Below, piece after piece: positions 21,725-33,042 of a DNA stretch of 64,000 nt. The position numbers and the translations under genes are program-made. The stretch's first letter is position 1. Each line of letters starts with the position of its first letter. The notes under the pieces are model-generated. The model saw only the letters and a list, made by a program, of their open reading frames with translations, ran no database searches and was not told where the DNA came from. Origin of the DNA: Camillea tinctor (Eukaryota; Ascomycota; Sordariomycetes; Xylariales; Xylariaceae); contig MU394070.1 of assembly GCA_022578605.1 (NCBI GenBank), positions 558,001-622,000 on the forward strand, written 5' to 3'.

Positions 21725-23720
21725 TGACAGTAATGTGCATGGACTAGGTGTTTCGGGCTCGAGGTTTCTCTCGCTTTTTTCTTTTCTTTTCACGTAGGAC
21801 TAGCCATATCCAACGTGATCAAGTTGATTGCCTTTAAACTGCATTCAACGGCTGTTGCTTTACTTCAGAAATACCCTAGACAAGATATCGTACTATCCAG
21901 GTTCTCTCTCTCCCTCCCTCTCTCCCTCTTTTAAAAATGACCTGAGAGTTCTTTTCCCTAGAAAATCACTCAAAGTTATAGGAAGGGAGGGTGTAAAAAT
22001 ATGAGTAAAAAATGTGCTATGGATCTATCTACGTGAACCCCGCGCGCCCTACCCCTCTAGTTCACCTACAGTTTGGGTCCGTTTGGGCAGCTGGACCCAA
22101 CTCGAAAGTATCCAACCAGGCATACTAGTCAAAAGGGAGAAAAAAAGTGCAAATGGTCAATAGGTACCTACCTAGGTACCTAACGAATGTAGGGCCTTCT
22201 AGAAGTTGGGTGTGTATGGTCCACTTTTATATTGTTGATTATGATTCGGCGGACATTCTCGAAGATCTACAGATCCCCACTGCCTTTCGATGCGGGGGAA
22301 AGACGACCAGTGACAGTATACATAGCCGTTACCAGTTACATAGCAACAGCATCTAAGTTTAAAAGGGAACTCGTAGATTAGATCGGTGCATATTACCTAG
22401 TTGACCTCTTGTCTACCAACCTCCTTTTCTCTTGTAAGGGGTATGTGAATGTAAATTTACTAGATGATTGCCCCATGCCAGTGGATTTTAGCCCTTTATT
22501 CTTGTGAATCAAAACTTACAATGATTGGCAGGGACTAGATCAAGATAATGCATCAAAGAAAATGGTAGGTTAGGTAGCTACCGAGGGTAGAAGGGGAAGG
22601 GGGAGGGGGAGTCTTGCCCAATGTACCCAGCTTGACCTATTATATTGTGTCATACGATGGAAGAGGAAGTCGATCGTCCCAGGTAGAGTGGGAGACTACC
22701 TACATACATATGTAACCTACTAGCCTACATAGTAGGTAGGTAAATATGGATATGTACTACCTACATAGTATATATGGTGTATATGTGTGCTGACGTATCG
22801 GTTTTTGGGCATCTGCTGGGAAGGCAGGCACGTAAGTACGTAATGTACTATGTTGTACATCATGTACAGAAACTCATCTTGCTACCTCATCTCCCTACAT
22901 ACATATGTACAGATATACCATATGTAACCTTAGCTATACGGCGTCCTATGTCGGTAGCAGCCTAAGGTAAGTAAGGTTTGTTTCCATCTACATTACTAGG
23001 CACTGTTTGGTTATGTTTAATTTCTAGATGAGAAGACAAGACGACAAAAAGCGGGGCCGTGATATAGGCACATGCCTACCTAAGCTGCCTTACCTCATCG
23101 ATGAAGACTTCTTATTGGTCTATCCCACGCCCCACAAGTCCGGACTACAGTAGCACAAAACTGAGTTCTGGGGTCTGGAGCTATGTCCACTGCCCGCTGC
23201 CCGCTTCCCGCTGCCCAGCGACACCTAACTCACTACTTGGTAGGCTGGTAGGTAATCTTCCATGCAATAATACCACATGTAACGGAAATTCCATTGTGCT
23301 TGGGATCTAGAAGCGCGAGCTCTTTTTTTTTTTTTTTTTTCCTCGTCCCCGTCTGTCGTCTCCTCTTCTTCCTCCCCTTCTTCTCCTCTTCTCCTCCCTC
23401 CGTCCCCCTCCCCCCACCTTACACTTACTTAATTTTTTCTATCCTGTATTAGCTCACGATTTGTTCTTTATCCCGCTTCTCACCCACCCCTCCTCTTGGT
23501 CGGCCCTTAAAAAGAAGGGAGAAGCGCAACTACTTTGCCATTCGTTTTCTCTGCTCCGAGATCATCTCCCTATTCTGCATCCCGGGACACTGAGACGAGT
23601 GCGGTAACTGTCGATACAAAGTTTCAGTGCTTATTATCACTGACCTGTGCCTCTCAAAAAAACCAATTTCAGTTCTTACTGATCTTTGTTATCGACAAGC
23701 ATTCCTTTAACATCCTCGCT
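21725..23720. other. Intergenic; glycogen synthase promoter
   Basis: About 2 kb with several TAGGTACCTA-type clusters (22160-22185, 22690-22760). No gene seen; short ORFs lack coding features. Confidence 0.6.
23318..23430 (+). promoter_or_regulatory. Pyrimidine-rich promoter tract of the glycogen synthase gene
   Basis: A run of about 18 T followed by roughly 80 nt of almost uninterrupted C/T, 290-400 nt upstream of the start codon. Such CT-rich boxes commonly precede transcription starts of highly expressed fungal genes. Assignment is by composition and position only. Confidence 0.45.
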
Positions 23721-26079
23721 ATGGCCAGCGGGAACGGGGACAGGGCTCCTCGCGAGGTCAAAAATCATATCCTCTTTGAGGTCGCCACCGAGGTTGCCCA
23801 TCGCGGTACGTCATAATACGAGTGAATTGGTCAGAACATTAATTACCTAGGAGGCTAATCTACCTCTAGTTGGTGGTATTTATTCCGTCATCAAGTCCAA
23901 AGCTCCTGTCACTACGGCCGAATATGGCGAGCGATACACCCTTATTGGCCCCCTCAACCATCAATCCGTAAGTCATTATGCATTGCTAATTAACTATTAT
24001 CTATCTGACCTTTATATGTTTAGGCTGCGGTAGAGGTTGAGGAGCTAGAACCGAGCATCCCAGAGCTAGCTGCATCTATCGAAGCGATGCGTAATCGCGG
24101 CATCGGCCTCCTCTACGGCAGATGGCTAATCGAAGGCGCCCCGCGTGTTCTTCTAATCGATACAAAGACAGCGTATAAATATATGGATGAGTGGAAAGCA
24201 GATCTTTGGAATGTTGCTAGTATTCCTTCCCCACCAGGTGATGAGGAGACCAATGAGGCGATCGTCTTTGGGTATTTGGTGGCTTGGTTCCTGGGCGAGG
24301 TAAATTTACTTGGTCCTATGCCTGCATTCTACCTGCTAACTTGGCCTGGCATAGTTCGTTTGTCACGAGAAGACAAAGGCCGTTATCGCTCATTTCCATG
24401 AGTGGCTCGCAGGAGTAGCCCTCCCCCTGACCAAGAAGCGCCGTATGGACGTGACAACTGTCTTCACCACACACGCAACTTTGTTAGGCCGTTATCTATG
24501 TGCAGGCTCCGTCGACTTCTATAACAACTTGCAATGGTTTGATGTTGATGCTGAAGCTGGCAAGCGTGGTATCTACCACCGATATTGTATAGAGCGTGCT
24601 GCTGCCCACTCATGTGATGTTTTCACTACTGTCTCCCACATCACAGCCTTTGAGAGTGAACATCTGCTCAAGCGCAAGCCGGATGGCGTACTGCCCAATG
24701 GTCTCAACGTAACCAAGTTCTCGGCCATGCATGAGTTCCAGAATCTACACCAGCAGTCCAAAGAAAAGATTCACGATTTCGTACGCGGTCATTTCTACGG
24801 ACATTATGACTTCGTTCCAGAGGACACCCTCTACTTTTTCACCGCAGGCCGATACGAGTTTCGAAACAAGGGGGTTGACATGTTTATTGAGTCGCTTGCC
24901 CGCCTCAACCATAGACTAAAGACATCTGGGAGTAAAACTACGGTTGTCGCTTTTATTATCATGCCGGCGCAGACCACAACTCTCACTGTTGAGGCCTTGA
25001 AGGGTCAAGCCGTTATCAAATCCCTACGGGATACGGTTGATGTGATTGAACGGGGTATCGGCAGACGCATTTTCGAACGATCATTAAAATGGCATGATGG
25101 TGACCCTATGCCCGACGAGAAAGAGCTCATTACAAGCTCAGACCGTGTCGTCCTACGTCGTCGCCTTTTTGCTATGAAGCGCCATGGCTTGCCTCCTATC
25201 GTCACGCACAACATGATCAACGACCAAGATGATCCTATTCTGAACCAGATCCGGCGTGTACAGCTGTTTAATCATCCGACCGATCGCGTGAAAATCGTGT
25301 TCCACCCTGAATTCCTAAACTCATCCAACCCCATCTTACCTCTCGACTACGACGACTTTGTGCGTGGCACAAACCTAGGCGTTTTCTCTTCGTATTACGA
25401 GCCCTGGGGCTATACACCAGCCGAGTGTACAGTGATGGGCGTCCCCAGCATCACCACTAATCTCTCTGGCTTTGGTTGCTATATGGAGGAGCTGATTGAA
25501 AACTCTAGTGATTATGGGATCTATATTGTTGACCGCCGTACTAAGGGCGTAGACGACTCGGTTAACCAGCTGACTTCTCACATGTTCGACTTCTGCCAGA
25601 AAAGCCGGCGTCAACGGATTAACCAGCGAAACCGCACCGAGAGACTTAGCGATCTGCTAGATTGGAAACGGATGGGTATGGAGTATGTCAAGGCGCGGCA
25701 GCTCGCACTGCGGCGTGCTTACCCGACTTCGTTCGTAGGCGACGAGGAGGAGGATTTCATTCCGGGTGTAGAGCACAAGATCTCCCGGCCATTCTCGGTA
25801 CCGGGTTCACCCCGCGATCGTGCAGGCATGATGACTCCTGGGGATTTCGCTAGTCTTCAAGAGGGACGAGAGGGACTAAACACAGAAGATTACGTAGCGT
25901 GGAAACTGCCGTAAGTGTTCGCGTTTATAGCGTGCCAGACATGAGCATGACTAACAAGACAATATAGTGAGGAGGAAGATCCGGACGAATATCCATTTCC
26001 GCTAACGCTTCGAACTAAGAAGACGGCGTTTTCGGGACCAGCATCACCCCTCGACAGCATACAGTTGAATGGTAATTAG
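23721..26079 (+). CDS. GSY1: Glycogen [starch] synthase (GT3 family)
   Basis: Transfers glucose from UDP-glucose to the non-reducing ends of glycogen. Exons 23721-23805, 23870-23967, 24024-24299, 24355-25910 and 25968-26079 give 708 residues, the usual fungal length. The N-terminal UDP-glucose site [20 protein letters not shown] is restored by splicing exons 1 and 2. Exon 4 starts with [20 protein letters not shown]. The catalytic E-x7-E motif is [20 protein letters not shown]. The arginine cluster ([20 protein letters not shown]) corresponds to the glucose-6-phosphate-binding helix of yeast Gsy2. The C-terminal tail has Ser/Thr-Pro-type phosphorylation candidates ([12 protein letters not shown]), fitting inhibitory phosphorylation. 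The four introns are 55-64 nt with standard ends. GSY1 is used for the single fungal orthologue. Confidence 0.96.
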
Positions 26080-27984
26080 TTGACAAAGTGGCCGTAATAG
26101 TGAAGATAACGAGAAGAAAGATGATGGACGATAACGATGACTAAAAGGTAGGGTTGGGTTAGGCAAGGCATTATTGGCAGGGGGCAGGTCAGGAGGTAGG
26201 CATGATAAAACAGAATGGATATGGCGGGTTGAGCAACGGGATACGAGAAGAGTTACATAACAAGGGACAACTCGTCTGCCCTAGGGTACCTACCTATCTC
26301 GTATCGCGGATTACGTCACGGCCGCAAGTTCCATACATTATTTTTTAACATTATATACGCACATAGGTTATATACTTACATACAAAAAGACACGGTGCTG
26401 TCGAAATTCACATACATACACGTATGCGTTATTAAGTAACCAAGCCACCGGGCAGGCTATTGAGGCGAAGCCTGGGGATGCCATTTTGGCGAGGTGATCT
26501 CCGTGTGCGCATTGCTGTCGGGAAGTCGGCCTAAAGGTGCCCAAAGCATGTGGCTAAACAAGTAGGGGAAGCAAATAACCTAACCTACATGTTATAATAA
26601 GACGGGGTGCAAGCCTATACTAAGATAAGGCAAGACAGGATACAATAGTGGGAAGTAGGTTAGTTAGTAGGTTATGCGTATTAATAATACCTAGGTGAAA
26701 TACACGAGGAAATTATTAGGTTTAATTGGTATCAGTCTTGCTGATTGGCTAGACATTAACGACAAAGATACATATGTATATGTGGATTAGCCGGTTTAAT
26801 ATGATGTGGTGTAACTGCGGGGGGGGGGAGGGTTGGGCTGATCAACTTATATTTAGTTAGGGTGAACAAGGGACCCACGGGGTTTTCGAAATTGAAATCT
26901 TATCTCAGTTGGGTAGAATTTCCTTGCAGCAGTACATAGTAGGGTAGGGTTCAATATAAGTCAGTAGGGATACATCATGTATGCATGTGTGTAGACTATG
27001 TACAATACTTATGCAATAACAGTAACCGATTTTTACCTCTATCGATACATAGAGGTAGTGTGCTATCCAAACAAATTGTAGGTGTACCTGTATGTATGTA
27101 TGTATGTATGTATGTATGTATGTATGTATGTATGTATGTATGTATGTATGTATGTATGTATGTATGTACTATGTAGTTTCGATTACACACCCCACATGAC
27201 ACAAGAGCAAACAAACCAGCCAGCAAGCCAGCCAGCCAGTTAGCTAGCTAGTCCAGGTAGCCAACTAACTAATCAACCAACCAACCACAACTAACCAAAG
27301 CATTTATTCATCCATCCATCCATCCATTCATTGATTGATTCATTTGCTCCTTTGCTTGTTCAGCTCATCTCTAATTTTATTATTTGTTTTCCTTCCAATT
27401 CTACCTATTTACCTTATTTTGCTTACCTACTACCTATTCTTTATAGCTGCGTAACTCGTAACTGAGTTTACCTTTCCTCATATACTGCTTACTTCAGTAC
27501 ACATTTCCATCCTCCTTCCCTGCCTCCAATTATTCTCTCCCTTTCCCGCGTTTCCCATTCTTTGCAGCTACTCCCCCCTCCCCCCAACTTTCTACTTCTT
27601 ATGTTAGGTATACTTGACCTTGAAGGGTTCGTATATATCTTGCCTATACTAGAGGCGTGTGCGTATATGTGCCTGTATACCCTACCGACTTATATCTCCT
27701 AGCTTGTCCGAGGACTTGCTTGTTTCAATGTACGTCCCTCGACTATAGACCACAACAAGGTCGGGTCTACTCTAGCTACTACTTGCCAGACAAAGTCAAT
27801 CAGTCACCTAACGAGAGCAATAAACAAAGGGAGGGGGGGGCAAGTCTAATTAATAACTTGTTCACCAAAGAAACACCAGAACAACGTGCCGAGCGGATGC
27901 CAACAAACTCCCCCAATCCGATTTACTTCTGACCTACATCGATTTTTCGTCTTCCCTTCCCCTACCCCTCCCCACACTGTCATC
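26080..27984. other. Intergenic with TATG microsatellite
   Basis: Contains a run of nine or ten G near 26819, the TATG array (27089-27168), short runs of CCAGC and CATC tetra/pentamers just after it, and a C/T-rich leader before the F-box gene. No gene seen. Confidence 0.6.
27089..27168. repeat. (TATG)20 microsatellite
   Basis: An uninterrupted 80-nt array of about 20 TATG units. Apparent reading frames through it on both strands are artefacts of the repeat. Likely hypervariable in length. Confidence 0.95.
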
Positions 27985-29988
27985 ATGAAATTCTCTGCCA
28001 TGAGGCTCTTTCGCCGCAGTAAGAATTCGAAAAAGTCCCAACCGAGCTCTACATACGACGACCTAGAGCGCGATAAGTACCGTCTCTATAACCCCCACCA
28101 CAGTGCCTACTACAATTCGGCCGCCGAAGGGAGCGGCGTATTCGCCCCCTGGCTCGAGCTGCCCAGCTCCGTTCTTGAGCGCGTCTTTACCTTTGTATGT
28201 CCTCACACTACCGACGAGACGTACGAGAACTGCGAACATAGTGCTATCGAAGATGCTTGCATGCTCTGCGACTTGCGTGACCTCTCTCACGCAGGTCAGG
28301 TATGCAAGACATGGCGCAAATCTGCCATCAAGCTAATGTAAGACGGCTCAATACCGCAAGGGACCCTGCCTATGTCTACCAAGAGCCCCTCTAACTCGCC
28401 TGTCTCTAGATACCACAGCATCCGTATCGACTCCGTACACTACTGTGAGCGCGAGATCGACCTTTCGGAGAAGCGAAAACGCCGGAGCCGCTTCGACCGC
28501 AATGGCATCCCTGAGGACACCGCAAGTGCTCGTCTGCAGCTTCTCTGCCGTACCCTACGCGAGGATCCTACCCGTCTCGGAAAGCTGGTCCAGTATTTCA
28601 AGACCCCTTACATGCTACGGGAGTCTAGTGCACCCACCCTTGCGAGGACTATTGCCGTGCTCCCTAACCTGCGATATGTCGACCTGCCGGAAGGCTTGTT
28701 TGTTGATGATCCCGCCTACCATACTCTCAAGCTCGAGGTCCAAGCCCGATGTCCCGATCTTAGGAAGATGACGTACATGGGTGGGAGCGAGCGCAGCTTA
28801 GAGGCATTGTCTAGGGGGAATGCGTGGTTGAACCTCGAGGTCCTTGAGTTGATTAGGATCAACATGGACCCGGCGGCCCTACGACAGGTGTTGGGAGTAT
28901 TACAATCTCTGCGTGCTCTGAAGGTCTCCAACTGCAAGACCCTGGACGACGACATTTTCCGCCAAAATCATGTGCTACCTGCCTTTCCGGCCTTGGAGGA
29001 ACTGGTCTTGACAGACACGCCCCGACTCAGCGCAGACGGTATCGTGACCTATTTATCGAGGGACGACACGCAAGCAAGTCTGAAAGTGCTCTCTCTGACG
29101 AGTACCCGCGTCCATCCCTCGGCTCTCCATGATGTGCTAGCAAACGCACCGCGTCTCAAGACACTATCTATCACCGAGCAGGTTGATGCTGCCTTCCCAA
29201 CCCACATGGGACCTATTCCGCCTTTAGTCAATTGGGCACTTGAGACCTTGCGCTTTGAGATTACGGCATCTCCTGCTGCCTCGTCATACGCGAGCATCAC
29301 TTCGGGTTATTACAACTATCTAGCCTCCTCCCTTTTCGCCGGTGGTCTCCCACGCCTATCGGCTCTTTACGTCCGCGACCAAAATTTCCCAGACATTCTC
29401 CTCGGTCTCCCACCTCCAATGCCTGGCTTCGCCGGCAGTTCTCAACGGCCCAGCAGCTCGAGCAGTGCTGGCATGTTCAATGCTGGAAGCGGTGGCTTCT
29501 CGCCGCCAAGAACTGGGGCTAATCATACCCCACGGTTCAGCTCCAACAACCCGTTCGCCTCCGCGTTTAACACGCCTCGTAGTCAAGGAATGCTGTCCCT
29601 TAACCAGACACTTGAGGTCTTCACCAAAGGCGAAGACGACCTTGACTGGGGTAGTATCAGAATGGATCCCATCGACTCATATGGTGGTGTAGGCAATGGG
29701 CGCCGGGGACATGGGCGTACTAGCAGTGCTGCCAGTGGTCGCCCCCTCAGCAGCTATGGTTTATCGGACGCGGGAGCCGGGTGGCAAGCTAGCGGTGGCT
29801 CAAGGAGGAGCATCATTATGCAAGGAAACGGCAACGGCGGGTTTTTGGCTGTGCCAGGTGGTAGTTCCGTAGGTGGCCACGAACGACGAGGTAGCTCTGC
29901 GAGCGTCAGGGCCCCCCCGGAGGACCTCTGGCCCCGGCCGACTAGTAGCCAGAGGCCAAAGAAGGGAGATAAGGATCTATGGCGTTGA
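27985..29988 (+). CDS. F-box protein with leucine-rich-repeat-like body
   Basis: Exons 27985-28337 and 28410-29988 give 643 residues. The start chosen is the ATG after CATC (MKFSAMRLFRRSK). A basic N-terminus precedes an F-box-like helix set at about residues 57-115 (WLELPSSVLERVFTFV ... SHAGQVCKTWRKSAIKLM) with a Cys-containing insertion in the middle. Residues about 150-390 read as irregular LRR-like units (NLRYVDLPEGLF, LEVLELIRINMD, SLRALKVSNCKTL, ALEELVLTDTPRL, LKVLSLTSTRV). The C-terminal 200 residues are Ser/Gly-rich and disordered. F-box proteins of this plan act as substrate receptors of SCF ubiquitin ligases; the substrate cannot be inferred. The 72-nt intron has a CTAAC branch site. 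Conserved among sordariomycetes as far as I recall, but not named. Confidence 0.82.
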
Positions 29989-31096
29989 AGAAAAAAAAGG
30001 AAAAAAGAAAGCGGCCCAGCTCTAGTAGATGGGGCTAGATTCAACTTATGAATACGACGATAAAACGATTGGTGCGACGATACGTTCTTGGGCACTACAT
30101 AGTAAGCACTTGAAAGGGTAAAAAAGCATTTCTTAGAGAGGAACCGCTCGGCTCAAAATCATCTCACTATGGATGAAGCTAACAGCTGTCAGTGTATGTA
30201 TTGGGAGGGATGGGTTAGCAATGACCAGTGCCGGTTCACTTGAAGGATATGGAGCGTTGGCCTTGAGAGGGGGCCAATATGTCCATCTGATGGAAGAGAA
30301 GAGATGGGGCAAAGCTGGGGAAGGTGTCTTTATATTGCTTGGCGAAACATGATGGTTGCGACAAGGTCCTTTCCCATTTTAAAGTAGTTCGATTTAATAT
30401 CCAGTACAGGAGGATAAAAAAAAAATACTAGAACTCGGTGAGAAGAGGGGAAGGGAGAGGGCAATCGTGGATAATCTCCATCGAGGGTAATTCATTCTGT
30501 CTATGTATTAGTAAATTTCTGCAGGTTCTGGAATCTGTTGCTTTTCCAAAGGGACTTATTTCCTTTTTTTTCTCTCTGCCGACCCTGTTGATCTACCTTC
30601 ACGTTTCTCCGTTGGGGACTTGGGGATTGAAGCTGAACAGTCGATGTGCGGATGAGCTTTTGAGTGGTATGACTCCGAGTCGCACGTGGAAAGAAATTGA
30701 AGAAAGAAGTGGTATCAGTCTTAGCCACCTGGCATCTCTCACGCGGGGAAAAAGGGGGAACCTTTACTACAAAGATAAAGGTGAAATGTCATCACTCAGA
30801 TATTGCATTGCCACCATATACTTACTTCCCTACCCAGCCTTGTCTAGTTTTTTAAACGTTGGCTGAAATATTTCTGAGCACCGCAATGTATTATGAAATC
30901 CTGTCGCTATCGTCTAAGAAAAAGAAAGACGGGGGTGACGCCTCTAAACAGGAATATTGACGAGCGATTCCCGTGTGATGTATACTTCTAATCATAGAGT
31001 CCTCTATTTATATAATGGGATGTCCTTTCTTTCTACATATAACCCGTAAACTGTGTAGTGTAGATGTTTATTCTATGTTAGGTCAAGCTGGTAAGC
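29989..31096. other. Intergenic between convergent genes
   Basis: 3' ends of the F-box gene and the ZNG1-type gene. An ORF at 30438-30866 (+) has no motif or codon bias. No gene seen. Confidence 0.55.
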
Positions 31097-32191
31097 TTAG
31101 GATATCCTTATCACGGTTAGGTCCCCCTCAAAATTTCCCTCTAATTCTAACCAGCCACTACTTTCTAGTTTGTTTTTCCATTTTGTGCTCTCGTATCTAG
31201 CTAAAATCAAGGTCATGCGAAGCAACACCTTATCACTAGAACCGTGCTCATCCTTTCCAGGCTCGAGCGGAGTAAACGTCCACCGACCAAATGCCCAGTT
31301 CAGGATATATCTATTTGAAATGTGAGGTGTGGGTATTGGCCCATCTTCGTCCGAACTTGGGACCGTCAATGAGGCCGTAAGCACCCCCTTTATCCTATAT
31401 ACTTCATCTTTTGGCGCCGAGCGTAGCAGAGTCATGAGTTTGGTCGCATTGACAGCAGCCTGTTTCTCGCCCTTCAGGGTGACCGATAGCACTTCGACTT
31501 CCGACTGATGATCGTGAATATGGCCATGCTCGTGGTCGTGGTTGTAGCCGTTCTCAGGCTCCTCGGTCAATGCCTGGGCCAACCCCCCGTCGATGCCAAA
31601 TATGACATTCACAGATACCCTGCCCTTATCGCTCTTTACCCAGGGTATATCGACCTCGAGATCACCGACCCTATCGAGGCACTCGTCAAATCTCCGTTCG
31701 CTACAGGCTTCCCACTTATTAAAGACAATTAGGTCGGTATAGCGGGCTTGTATGCGGGCGGTATAGCTCGTGTCCTCGTAACCCTGCCAGTTCTCGACAT
31801 CTATGACGCTTATGACACCATCAAGGGTATAATTGCCTGTCTCCTTCGCGACACGGTTCACCTCGATAGCGAGGGTGGCAGGGAAGGCGGATCCGGAGGT
31901 CTCGATGACAATTCGGTCGGGCTTGACGTTGGTGTAGAGCTCGGCCAGGGCTTGACTTAACTGACCGACTAGATTGCAGCAAATACAACCATTGAGGAGT
32001 TCTTGAACGCCGGAGACGGCACTCGATGAGGCAAGCTGAGAGTCTACGGCGACATCGCCAAACTCGTTCTTGAGGAGGGCGAGACGGTAGGAAGGGTTGG
32101 CGGCGCGGAGTTGGGGGAGAAGGTTGAGAAGGAGAGTTGTCTTTCCTGAGCCTAAGAAACCCGTGATTATTGTTATAGGAACTGGGGCCAT
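31097..32191 (-). CDS. CobW/COG0523 GTPase, ZNG1-type zinc metallochaperone
   Basis: Single exon, 364 residues from the ATG at 32191-32189 (MAPVPITIITGFLGSGKTT); the ORF extends 16 codons upstream, but that start begins with a Leu/Ser run and lies in the leader. Motifs: Walker A GFLGSGKTT (11-19), switch region with KNEFGDVAVD, metal site GCICC (C69, C71, C72), and FNKWE (158-161) at the G4 position, where COG0523 proteins commonly depart from NKxD. A His-rich loop (HDHEHGHIHDH, 218-228) precedes the C-terminal CobW_C domain. Eukaryotic members deliver zinc to methionine aminopeptidase 1. That role is inferred from family and motifs; other COG0523 clades handle cobalt or nickel. Confidence 0.9.
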   Translation of the reverse strand: MAPVPITIITGFLGSGKTTLLLNLLPQLRAANPSYRLALLKNEFGDVAVDSQLASSSAVSGVQELLNGCICCNLVGQLSQALAELYTNVKPDRIVIETSGSAFPATLAIEVNRVAKETGNYTLDGVISVIDVENWQGYEDTSYTARIQARYTDLIVFNKWEACSERRFDECLDRVGDLEVDIPWVKSDKGRVSVNVIFGIDGGLAQALTEEPENGYNHDHEHGHIHDHQSEVEVLSVTLKGEKQAAVNATKLMTLLRSAPKDEVYRIKGVLTASLTVPSSDEDGPIPTPHISNRYILNWAFGRWTFTPLEPGKDEHGSSDKVLLRMTLILARYESTKWKNKLESSGWLELEGNFEGDLTVIRIS

Positions 32192-33042
32192 TATTTGGGA
32201 GAAAGATAGAGAAAGAGAAAGAAGTAGTAAGAAAAACACAATAAAATGAGACGAGACGAGATAAGATGAAAAGATGATTGAGACTGCATGTAACTAACCT
32301 AACCTAGTACCTTAGGTCACTAAGTACTAAGGTTATCTAATAGGTACATACAATGTAGTAGGTAGGTATTATGTAGGTAGGTAGGTAGATAAGCTAAATT
32401 CAGGGAAGGAGGGGAGGAGGGGAATAGGGAAGCAACCTAACCTAAGTAGTAGCTTATCGATTCTTGATATTACTTGAGGCATGACGTACGGTGCTATGTA
32501 CCTAGGTACCCAACCTGATTCACTATGTACTACCTATTATCCCATCCTATCCTATCCTGTCCTGTCCTATCATGTTGGATCCCTGATGTCAATTTAGATG
32601 CGCCAGACGATAAACCATATAACCTACCAGTATCCATCCCATGATGCCTCACTCGACAACCCCACCAATCGGTTCCAGCCCCAAGATGATCTTTAAAGAC
32701 AAGCCTGGCCAAGCCGCCTAGGAGGCTCAAAACCTCCCAGCTGATCCCCCCAGTGAAAGGGATAGCCAGCCGAGTCTAGGTTAGTAGAAAAGGGTAGGTA
32801 GGGTGTATATATTATTGATATATCACCATAATATGAAATAACCATATTTTAACTCCCAATTCCGGCCAAATGCCAAGGTAGCCAAACCAATGGGAATTCA
32901 GACTCATCACCGCGTGGGGAGCATCTGCTGGACCCACCACTTTGCCCTGGCCACGGCTGAGACATTGGAAATTTCATTAGGGACCAACATAAGAGTCTAC
33001 GTAAACCGCCTAAGATAAAATACCCAGCCACACCATCTTTGA
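32192..33042. other. Intergenic with CCTAGGTA-type clusters
   Basis: Upstream of the ZNG1-type gene and downstream of the nucleotidase. Several tandem TAGG/TAGGTA stretches (about 32300-32400, 32490-32520). No gene seen. Confidence 0.6.

Noticed and set aside
26996..27226. Overlapping ORFs on both strands with CMYV and HTYI repeats
   Set aside because: Produced by the TATG microsatellite.
27089..27340. Regular repeats considered as a CRISPR-like array
   Set aside because: A eukaryotic simple repeat without unique spacers.
30438..30866. 142-codon ORF between convergent genes
   Set aside because: Low-complexity hydrophobic runs, no motif, no splice context; likely 3' UTR sequence.
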